DNA of 64,000 bases from Simmondsia chinensis (taxonomy: Eukaryota; Streptophyta; Magnoliopsida; Caryophyllales; Simmondsiaceae): the NCBI GenBank assembly GCA_018398585.1, contig JAGTTD010000001.1:21221750-21285749 (forward strand), given 5' to 3'. A model generated the notes under the pieces. The model had not been told where the DNA came from and ran no database searches. It saw only the letters and a program-made list of their open reading frames with translations. Below are positions 55,995-64,000 of this stretch, in pieces (the stretch's first letter is position 1; every line of letters begins with the position of its first letter). Position numbers and translations under genes: made by a program.

Positions 55995-57775
55995 ATTATT
56001 TCTTATCCTCGAGCAAGGCTAAACATGAAAGCATAGGATCTCATGCTTTTAAGAATTTTAGTGCAATTCAAAGCAAGCACACTTCTATTAGAAAAGAATG
56101 ACCAAGTTTCATTGCTTAAGATTCTAATGGCAAAACATTCTTTTTATAGAAAACCCATTAATCGCCTGGGTAAATGAATTCAAAAGTTAGTTAAGCAAAT
56201 TAAGTTTATCCTTTTTTCTAATCTCAAGATATTCAAACCAAATAGATGACAAAAACCATGCCACTCATAACAAGACTTCTTAGGTATGCCCAAGACTAAA
56301 AACTATTCACAAAATTTTCTCTTCCTTTTTTTTTTTTTTTGGTTACGAGGGATTGGTTTTCCCTAGCTAACCCTGGCCATGAGGACGCCCACAATCCCCG
56401 TAACCAAGTGAGTCATGAGTATATCTTCAACGAGAACCAAACTCCTGACCCCTGGTCGATAACTGCATGGGTAGGAAAAGCCACCAATTGAGACACCTTC
56501 ACAATGACCGCATGAGTATATCTTCAGCGAGTATCGAACTTCTGACCCCTGGGTGATGACCACATGGGTAGGAGACACCATCAAATAAGACACCCTCATG
56601 ATAGGCAATACATATCCTAAAAAATAAACGTTTATATGAGATAGCGGTGCTTAGAGATGCTTCCCCATTTTTTTCATATTTTGCGTTTACGTAGACTTAG
56701 GCATAACTATTCAAAATCTATTATGCAAATAATAATCTTAATGTAATCCATTCAAATTTAAGCATCTTTTAATTAGGAAAAAAGGTAAAATAGACATGCT
56801 AACTAGTGAACTCAAACACCATGGTTTTATCAAGATAGTACCTCAAGATAGATCATGCATTGCGATTAAAACACAAAGACAATTGATTCTCTAGTTATTC
56901 AAGTCTAATCAAAGTAAACGAGCTAAGAAATGTCATAAATTTGCCTAAAAAGAATTATGATAAGATCTCAAAATTATTTTATGATTTTTAAAGTGGTTCA
57001 AAATGTGCAATAAAATTCATAAAGACTAATGATCTAAACTATGGAAAATAGAGATTCTTTTTGTTAATCGACACTATCTATATCCCCATACAAAGGGTCC
57101 AAACTCTGGGGGGCACCAAAGCTGACTCTAAAAGATAAAATAGGACTAGACAAAAAAAATCTTCAAAAAATTTTGTTCAAAATTTTAAAAAAATGTGAAA
57201 AAAAAAAAATTTTCTCTCCCACCCTCAAATTTAAAGTTAACATTGTCCTCAATGTTAAAAGAAATACAGAGAACGAAGCAGTAGGTGAGTGATACTTCCC
57301 AGGTTTGAGGATCGTCTTTTGATGGTGAATGTTGATATCATGTTAACCCCAAACTTGTTTCCAAAAAACCTATTTGAACAAAATGCATAGAAACATAAGA
57401 AAATGATAAAATAAAAAGAAATTAAAAGAAAAGAAGTACGGAAATGAAAACTTGGGTTGCCTCTTAAGAAGTGTTTAAGTTATAATCGTTAGCTTGACTT
57501 CTTGAAATTGTTCTATCCTATATCTTGAAGAAGAATGGAGTTTCCTCCATCCATCTTCATTGACCATTTTCTTCCGTAGATCTTCTTTGTACCCTTCTTT
57601 ACACAACCACCTCCACCTTCTCTAATTATGGGATCCTTATGCATAATGTGCCACAACTTGAATTTTCTTTTCCGTTCTTTTTTTCATTTTTTCACTAAGT
57701 CATCCTTGGCTCCAAAAGCCTCTGACTTCGTTAGACAAGCTCGACACTCTATTTCGATAATCGGTGGTGATGGGT
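55995..57775 (-). other. 3' non-coding region of I with duplicated module
   Basis: No gene. It matches the 3' region of G in patches: the AGGCAACCCAAG site, the region near 56600-56700, and two tandem copies of the module with a tRNA-B-box-like core (56514-56597 and 56412-56500). It ends at the insertion site of H. Confidence 0.8.
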
Positions 57776-57780
57776 CAGTC

Positions 57781-58142
57781 TGTTATGATTCTAGATTCAT
57801 TGAGCTATTAAGGAACATCAAAATGTTGTATTTTACTGGTTTGATAGCCATAGGAGCTTAAGTGTTAGTTTTGGCCCCAAAGTTTGTTTGTTAGGTAATA
57901 AGGCGGTTAAGCTTGTGTCCAGATGCTTTGTATTTCTTGATATTTTTCTCTTATTGCTCCGGTTGATTCCAACTTGTACAAACAGCAACCTATCTTGTAT
58001 TTTGGAAGGTATTGAATAGCAATTGATCTCTTCTTTTTCTCAACCCTAACTTCTCTTTAATTCCTCATCTCTTTCACTTCATTCTCATATCATACTCTTT
58101 GATCCCTAGGTTATGATTCAAGATTGATCTTGAATCATAAAA
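57781..58142 (+). repeat. 5' LTR of H
   Basis: It starts TGTTATGATTC and ends ATCATAAAA, where the expected CA end has become AA; the 3' copy retains ATAACA. Confidence 0.9.
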
Positions 58143-58144
58143 AT

Positions 58145-58156
58145 TGGTATCAAAGC
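58145..58156 (+). other. Primer-binding site of H
   Basis: TGGTATCAAAGC, one change from the tRNA-Met site, two bases after the LTR. Confidence 0.9.
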
Positions 58157-58224
58157 TTGTGTTTGTTGCTGATTGATCTTGATTTGGTTGATTAGAGCTG
58201 GCTAAACGCAAGAAGAGTGTACCA

Positions 58225-59290
58225 ATGGTTGGTGGAGTTACAACTTCAGAAAATGCAGCTACAGAAGCTGCAGCGAATGCTACTTATTCTGATGTTGCTG
58301 GTGCAAATGCTAAAGCAAGTGATGAAGTCAATCAATTTGAACAATTAAGGCTTCAAATGGAGGAGATGTTTGCTAAAACGCAGCAATCAGAAGATCAGAA
58401 GCTTGCTGAAAGATTAGATCAGCATTCTTGGCAAATTGAAGTAAAAATCCAAGGATTAAAACTGCAGATCATAAGGCCGAATTTCCCTTCAAGAGCTGGA
58501 GTTTTGTCAGCTGCTAGTCAGTACGATTGTCCTCTAGAGGTTATGTAACCTCGAACATGAGAAGCAGCTGTTGGCCAATTTGATTGTCGTCCAGATCGGA
58601 TGCAACTTGTAAAGGCACTAGATTCAGGCAACCTGGAGTTAAAATTGAACCATTTGATGGCAAGAAACCGCAGTCTTGGATAAGAAGATGTGAATGGTAC
58701 TTCCATTTCTATCACATAAGTGAGGCTGAGAAGGCAGAGTTAGATGTCGTATACCTCCATGGAGATCAGGAGGTAAGGTTCTATGGCCTTATTCAATGGT
58801 ATCCTTCATTGTCTTAGCCTGAATTTGTAGAGGAGCTATGTGAAAGATATGGTGATGAAGATCCTGGTGATATTGTGGATAACTTCAACAAGGTGGTACA
58901 AACTACATTAGTAAGAGAGTATATGACAAGGTTTGAGAATTCGATAGCAAGGATGATTTTTATTAATCCTAATGTGAGTGAAGCTTATTATGTCTTAAGT
59001 TTTATTAGTGGCTTGAAGCCAAAAATTAAGAATCTTGTCAAAGCATTAAGTCCTAGAACACTGTCTAAAGCATATGCAAAGGCTAAGTTGTTTGAGTCCA
59101 CTGTGTTGACAGCATCTGATGGCCAGAGAAGCAGAAGTAACCAAGGTACTTATCAGCAGCAAAATGCACCTACAAGGTCTAAGACTTTGAGTGTGGAAGA
59201 AAATATGGCTTAAAGATAGTGTTTCAAATGTAATCAACGATACTTCTTTGGACAAGGTTAATCACAAGCTCCTTATGTCAACTTGTGGAG
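58225..59290 (+). pseudogene. Gag of chromovirus H
   Basis: The ATG at 58225 opens an Ala-rich N-terminus and a coiled-coil part. After a shift near 58550 come KIEPFDGKKPQSWIRRCEWYFHFY (58640-58710), PEFVEELCERYGDED, EYMTRFENSIARMIF and SGLKPKIKNLVKAL. The nucleocapsid zinc knuckle is broken by a TAA and shift near 59210 (CFKCNQRYFFGQG, with its His changed to Gln). Confidence 0.85.
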
Positions 59291-59800
59291 CAAAGGCAGA
59301 GGAGGATTCTGAAGAGGAAGAAATGGAAGCTGGATTGACTAAACGAAAACAAAAATTACAAGATGAACTTATGGATGATGAAATGGAAATCTTTGTGAAG
59401 GCTTTAATTGGGAATGGATCTCAGAATACTATAAGAATCAAGGGAGAGGCAGGATGCAAACCTATTTTGATTTTGATATATAGTGGCAGCTTTGTTGATC
59501 CTAAGGTTGTGAGGAAGGTGGGATACTAAGTGATTAAAACAAGTCCTTTAGCTGTGACCTTGGCTAATGGGAATTCTATATTCACTCAAACCAAATGCCA
59601 AGGATTCACTTGGCAAATGTGGAATCATAAATTTTACCATAAATTTGTGTATGACTTCAGGATTCTACAATTGGGAGGCTATGACATGGTTCTCGGTGTT
59701 GATTGGATGAATACCTTCAGCTCACTGATCTTTGATTTCTCTCAACTGTTAGTTCTTTTGAGATGTAAGGAACTACTATCTGGTTGCAAGGCATAGTGAA
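59291..59800 (+). pseudogene. Protease of chromovirus H
   Basis: The sequence aligns with the L protease, but the active site reads ILIYSGSFVDP: the catalytic Asp is Tyr and the THS following SGS is deleted (about 59470-59500). A TAA follows at 59527. The later VTLANGNSIFTQTKC and MVLGVDWM segments are open at 59530-59796. Confidence 0.85.
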
Positions 59801-60760
59801 GCAGGCTCAGTTCCAATTAATGAATGGCAAGAGGCTGGAAGGAATGGTCAAGAAGGGAACCTATCAGTTGATAGGCCAATTGTTTTCTACAGCACATTCT
59901 GAGGCTCAAGTACATCCACATTAAGAAATTGGCACACTGATTGAAGAATACAAAGACTTGTTCAAGCAGTCAGTATCTTTACCTCCCAAGAGAAGTTTAG
60001 ATCATGTAATACCGTTAAAGTCTAATTCAGATCCAGTGAACTTGAGACCATATAAATATCCTCACTCACAAAAGACTGAGATAGAAAAGCAAGTTGAAGA
60101 GCTGCTGAAGACTTGTTTCAGTCAACAGGGCCATGGCTGTTTTGCCTCTCCAGTCATATTAATTAAGAAGAAGGATGGAACGGTTAGAAATGTGCATTGA
60201 TTACGGGCAACTAAATTCGGTTACAGTCAAGGACAAGTTTCCCGTCCCAACTATTGATAATCTTCTGGATGAACTTCATGGTTCACACGTCTTCTCTAAG
60301 TTGGATCTGCAACAGGGATATTATCAAATTAGAGTGTTAGAGCAAAACATATATAAGACTGCCTTTAGAACTCACCATAGACATTATGAGTTTGTGGTGA
60401 TGCCATATGGTTTGACAAACGCCCAAACTACATTTCAGGCTTTGATGAATGATGTGTTTAAGGCATTCTTGAGGAAACTTGTACTGGTTTTCTTTGATGA
60501 CATTCAGATTTATAGTGAAACATTAGAGAATCATATGGCTCTTCTGAGGCACGTATTCAGTATTATGCATAGTCATAAGCTTTATATTAAGCTATCCAAG
60601 TGCTCCTTTGCTCAGTGAAAAGTGGAGTATTTAGGCCATATCGTCTCCTATGAAGGAGTACCCACGAATTCTTCAAAAGTCCAAGCTATGAGAGAGTGGC
60701 CAACACTTATTACATTAAAGCAATTGAGAAGATTTTTGGGCTTGACTGGATATTATAGAA
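59801..60760 (+). pseudogene. Reverse transcriptase of chromovirus H
   Basis: Motifs are LRPYKYPHSQKTEIEKQVEELL, then ILIKKKDGT with a one-base shift near 60180, CIDYGQLNSVTVKDKFPVP, LDLQQGYYQIRVL, MPYGLTNAQTTFQALM and VFFDDIQIYSE with both Asp (about 60488-60505). The end, [14 protein letters not shown], is after a TGA at about 60616. Confidence 0.9.
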
Positions 60761-61410
60761 AATTTATAGCTGGATAAGGAGTAATTGCAAACCATTAACT
60801 GATCTCTTGAAGAAGGATGCTTTTAAGTGGTCTGAAGCTGCTCAGGATGCCTTTGAAGCCTTGAAAGTAGCAATGTGCACAGCACCAGTGTTATCCATGC
60901 CTGATTTCAGTGAGGATTTTGTGCTGGAAACCGATGCTTGTTTTAAAGGAATTGGAGCATTCTTATCTCAGAAAAGGAGATTAATGGCTTATCTTGGTCA
61001 GGCCTTAAGTCCAAAGCACTTGGAGTTGTCTATATATGAGAAAAAGTATCTTGCTATCCTCTTGGTATTCAAGAAATGGAGACATTATTTGGAAGGCCAT
61101 CATTTTATCATCAAAACAGACAACCAAGAGGATAGCAGAAGATTGCAACAAGAGTCCAACGCAAAGGCTTAATGAAGATGCTTGGTCTAGACTATTCAAT
61201 TGAATACTTAAAGGGAAAGGAGAATCTTTCTGCTGATGCATTATCTCGCAGGCTAGAAGAGGCTGAAACTGGTTTTTATGGAGCTATGTCAGTTGTATTA
61301 CCTACTTGGATGGAAGAAGTCTACAAATCTTATGAAGAGGATAGCTTTGCTCTAGAGTGTGTGACAGCTTTTAGTATCAGTAAGAAGGAACCTATCAAAT
61401 CTTATTAAGG
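60761..61410 (+). pseudogene. RNase H of chromovirus H
   Basis: LTDLLKKDAFKWSEAAQDAF and LETDACFKGIGAFLSQ lead to EKKYLAILLVFKKWRHYLEGHHFIIKT. The HQSLK motif after it is lost by a small deletion near 61120. The frame shifts and resumes at 61172 with MKMLGLDYSIEYLKGKEN, ADALSRRL. Confidence 0.85.
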
Positions 61411-62145
61411 CTTCTCATGACTCAGCTTGGGGAGGGCATTCTAGCATAGAAGGAACCTATCAAAGGCTCAAGAGTTATTTTAGCTGGACTAATATGAGAA
61501 AGGATGTGATGGAGTTTGTTCAATCATGTGAAGCATGTCAACAAACAAAACCTAATGGCAAGAAGTATCAAGGCTTGCTCCCGCCTCTTCCATACTTAAT
61601 TGTGTGTGGCAACATATAAGTATGGATTTTATTGAAGGATTGCCCAAATTTGAGGGTAAGGAGGTTATACGGGTGGTTATGGATCGTTTCACCAAATTCA
61701 GCCACTTTGTTACTTTGGCCCATCCAATTACAGCAGAAAAACTTGCCAAGGTCTTCTTAGACAGCATTTACAGGATTCATGGGTTAACACATTCCATAAT
61801 TTCTTATTGTGACAGGCTCTTTACCAGCCACTTTTGGCATGAATTGTTCCTTCTCTTAGGTACTACGTTCACTTTGAGTTCTTCTTATCATCCTTAGACT
61901 GATGGACAAACAGAGAGAATTAATCAGTGGATTGAACAATACTTGAGGAGTATGACCTACTGTCATCCTAAGGAATGGTGTAGATGGTTGTCGTTGGCAG
62001 ACTACTGGTACAACACACACTCCCATTCATCTCTAGGCACTACTCCCTTCAAGGCATTATATGGATATGATCCTCCTTCTCCTTTGTATCTGATCTATTG
62101 CTCCAGAGAAGACAATTAGTGTAGCTTCTCAAAGATAATCTACAC
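61411..62145 (+). pseudogene. Integrase of chromovirus H
   Basis: The zinc-binding part has SHDSAWGGHS and CEACQQTK (about 61410-61550). The core shows ISMDFIEGLPKFEGKE with the first Asp (61604 onward). The second position reads SYCDRLFTSHFW, Tyr where relatives have Asp. TDGQTERINQ with Glu follows a TAG near 61895. WLSLADYWYNTH and GYDPPSPL follow before frame loss. Confidence 0.85.
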
Positions 62146-62625
62146 ATGGCTCAGGCAAGAATGAAATACTATGCTGACAGGAAGCATTCATACAAGGCTT
62201 TTGAAGTTGGGTATTTGGTGTATTTGAAGCTACAACCTTATAGACAATCCATAGTGGCAGTACGTAAGAATGTAAAACTCAGTGCCCGATATTTTGGCCC
62301 TTATAGAACACTTGAGAAGCTGGGGAAGGTTGCTTATGAATTGCAGCTATCACTTGATTCATATGTCCATTCGATGTTTCACGTTTCCCTTTTGAAGAAA
62401 TATGTGGAAAAGGGAAAGTCTTATTCTTCTACCCCCTCGGAAGCTGGTTCTAGTGGAGCTCTTTTACAGGTTTTGGCTACAATATTGGATTCTTCGGTGA
62501 TTTAGCAATCAGGGAAGCATGTTGAAGAAGTTTTGGTGCTGTGGAGCAATTTAGCTAAAGAAGATTCAACTTGGGAAGAGTTGAAGTTCCTACAAAGTCA
62601 ATCCCCTTTGTTTTATTCTTGACAC
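62146..62625 (+). pseudogene. Integrase C-terminus and chromodomain-like end (element H)
   Basis: The open stretch to 62505 has [45 protein letters not shown] and [10 protein letters not shown]. Past one TAG it continues in frame with VLVLWSNLAKEDSTWEE, the chromodomain-like end, and stops near 62622. The polypurine tract AAGGGGAGAGCAT (62638-62650) follows. Confidence 0.9.
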
Positions 62626-62650
62626 AAGAATGTTTTCAAGGGGAGAGCAT

Positions 62651-63012
62651 TGTTATGATTCAAGATTCATTGGGCTATTAAAGAACATCAAATTGTTGTG
62701 TTTTACTGGTTTGATAGCCGTAGGAGTTTAAACGTTAGGTTTGGCACCAAAGTTTGTTTGTTAGGTAATAAGGCGGTTAAGCTTGTGTCTAGATGCTTTG
62801 TATTTCTTGACATTTTTCCCTTATTGCTCCGATTGATTCCAATTTGCATAAAGAGCAATCTATCTTGTATTTTGGAAGGTATTGAATAGAAATTGATCTC
62901 TTCTTATTCTCAACCCTAACTTCTCTCTAATTCCTCATCTCTTTCACTTCTTTCTCATCTCATATTCTTTAATCCCTAAGTTATGATTCAAGATTGATCT
63001 TGAATTATAACA
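62651..63012 (+). repeat. 3' LTR of H
   Basis: 362-bp partner of 57781-58142, about thirty differences by eye, ending TTATAACA before the imperfect target duplicate CAGTA. Confidence 0.95.
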
Positions 63013-63017
63013 CAGTA

Positions 63018-63860
63018 AAGATAGGTTTGGTCATTGGCGGTGGTGAGTCGATCAAGTGGGTTATGTGACATAAAGGTGGTTCTTCTAATGTGTTCTCATC
63101 CCTCATTGTTTTGGAATTAGTTTGTTCCCCTGGGTTAGTGACGGTACTGCTAGGTAAGGAATCTTTGGACCTCTCAAAAAGTTTTTCTAATGTAGTCCCT
63201 ACCTGAGTTTCTAAATTTTGGATGGAGGCTTCTAGGTTTCTAAAGTTAGCCCTAGTTTCTTGAATAAAATTTGTTCTTTCATGCATGAACTTCCCAAATA
63301 TTTCTTCTAAATCATTTTTTTTTTCTTGAGGTAGATGAATGGGTCACCAAGATGCTTCACGAGTGTTCCAAGAAAAGCTAGAAAGGTTCAACGATCCTTC
63401 ATTGTAGGTGTTATTGTAAAGGTTGAGTTAAGAGTCTCAATGATTTGACATGTAGTTATACTGTTCACAACCCAATGAGGCGGAAGTGTTGCCCGCTTGG
63501 CACTTTGTACTAGCATGTTTACCCGCACAAAATTCATATCTAACTATAGGAGCATGAGCAACATTGACACTTATGTATCCAATTGCTTTTGAATTAGTGA
63601 GATTTGAGAAGACAATGACGTGAATGTTTTAACTTCAAGAATTTCCACCGATCTTCTTGTTACAACATGATATTGAGGTCTCATATAGTTGTTGCAAGCC
63701 ATCATCTCTAGCAACATTCTTTGTTAAACCTATGGATCTGAGGGAGTAATGTCTCCTCATTGCAATCTTAGGATATAAAATAAAAAAAATAAACTTCAAA
63801 GTTAAAAGAAATATAATAATATTGAGAAAGTACAACAATATAATAATATAACACAAAACT
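63018..63860 (-). pseudogene. Athila gag remnant (element I)
   Basis: Read leftwards from about 63640: a zinc-knuckle remnant YEFCAGKHASTKC (near 63500-63540, first Cys changed to Tyr), then a broken region equivalent to the SWNN segment of G. An open part (63005-63286) follows, with a coiled coil NFRNLEASIQNLETQVG and the Ser-Leu-Pro-Ser-rich stretch seen in the G gag. It ends at the H insertion. Upstream of 63640 only a short unassigned frame is seen, so the capsid part is missing. Confidence 0.75.
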
Positions 63861-63882
63861 AAACAAAAACCAATTTTTTTTT

Positions 63883-63909
63883 GGGGGGGGGGGGGGGGGG
63901 GGGGGGGGG
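63883..63909. repeat. Homopolymer of 27 G after a T run
   Basis: TTTTTTTTT followed by 27 G, then TACTAACAC. It lies in the leader side of element I, near the window end; the last 90 bases show nothing further. Confidence 0.9.
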
Positions 63910-64000
63910 TACTAACACTGATGTTTTGAGATATTTTAAAATAACATTCTTTAGTTTCAAAAAATTATCTAGGTGAATTTAAAAGTTAAAAAAATGAGTT

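Larger units (their letters stand above)
57781..63012 (+). mobile_element. Element H: full-length chromovirus-type Ty3/gypsy
   Basis: Two 362-bp LTRs (57781-58142 and 62651-63012), with target duplication CAGTC (57776-57780) against CAGTA (63013-63017), one mismatch. Gag, protease, RT, RNase H, integrase and a chromodomain-like tail follow in gypsy order. The LTRs differ at about thirty positions, so it is older than L. Catalytic residues of protease and integrase are lost. Confidence 0.95.
54653..64000 (-). mobile_element. Element I: Athila deletion derivative, minus strand, incomplete
   Basis: It reads leftwards from beyond the window: gag remnant (63018-63860), then directly the 3' non-coding region (55995-57775), polypurine tract and 3' LTR (54653-55977). 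Protease, RT, RNase H and integrase are absent, even after removing H. It is therefore a non-autonomous relative of G. It inserted in the 3' LTR of D. Confidence 0.85.

Noticed and set aside
57628..57861. 77-codon frame at the left edge of H
   Set aside because: It crosses the I-H junction and runs into the LTR; not a real gene.
63883..63909. Telomere or G-quadruplex regulatory element
   Set aside because: It is a pure G homopolymer, not a telomeric repeat, and may be a sequencing artefact.

Overview
The window is plant nuclear DNA from a transposon graveyard, most likely eudicot pericentromeric or intergenic heterochromatin. The evidence is Ty3/gypsy elements of the Athila, Tat and chromovirus types, a Ty1/copia remnant with a 2.15-kb LTR, a hAT DNA transposon, an Au-type SINE and small GT-AG introns. 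I found no tRNA, rRNA, CRISPR array or convincing single-copy host gene. Nearly every coding region is a broken retrotransposon gene. The species cannot be named from the sequence.

Left part. 1-700 is a degenerate ~90-bp tandem repeat. 1251-5796 is a copia element (A) lacking most of its reverse transcriptase, with its 3' LTR at 3646-5796. An Au-like SINE follows at about 5845-5990. 6118-12799 is the 5' half of a Tat-type gypsy element (B), cut inside RT by a minus-strand chromovirus (E, 12800-17062) that has lost its own 5' end.

Centre. A second Tat fragment (F) starts abruptly at 17063. It is split by a complete 15.9-kb Athila element (G, 17330-33250, target duplication GTTGT). G contains a 3.1-kb hAT element (21794-24928, target duplication CCGACCCT), whose transposase is interrupted by one stop codon, and a 1.5-kb minus-strand solo LTR (29256-30732, target duplication AATAA). 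F resumes at 33256 and is broken in its RT catalytic motif by Tat element D at 34399.

Right part. D (34399-54652 and beyond) has gag, protease, RT, two RNase H regions and integrase on the plus strand. Downstream, on the minus strand, lies an intron-containing gene with a plant-mobile-domain-like region and a coiled-coil tail (51217-54206). D is interrupted by K (42550-51146, target duplication ACATG), an LTR element with no recognisable pol whose reading frame encodes what looks like a PTB-type RNA recognition motif. K is interrupted at its fifth codon by chromovirus L (43641-49225, target duplication GTCTC). The D 3' LTR is cut by a minus-strand Athila deletion derivative (I, 54653 to the window end), which contains chromovirus H (57781-63012, imperfect target duplication CAGTC/CAGTA).

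The insertion order is F, then D; D then received K (which received L) and I (which received H). The two LTRs of L differ at about ten positions in 290, and those of H at about thirty in 362, by eye. Many premature stops fit decay by C-to-T change (CAG to TAG, TGG to TAG or TGA), as expected of long-methylated repeats. The most unusual items are the RRM-like frame in K, the antisense spliced gene in D, the nearly intact hAT transposase, and a duplicated tRNA-B-box-like module shared by both Athila elements.
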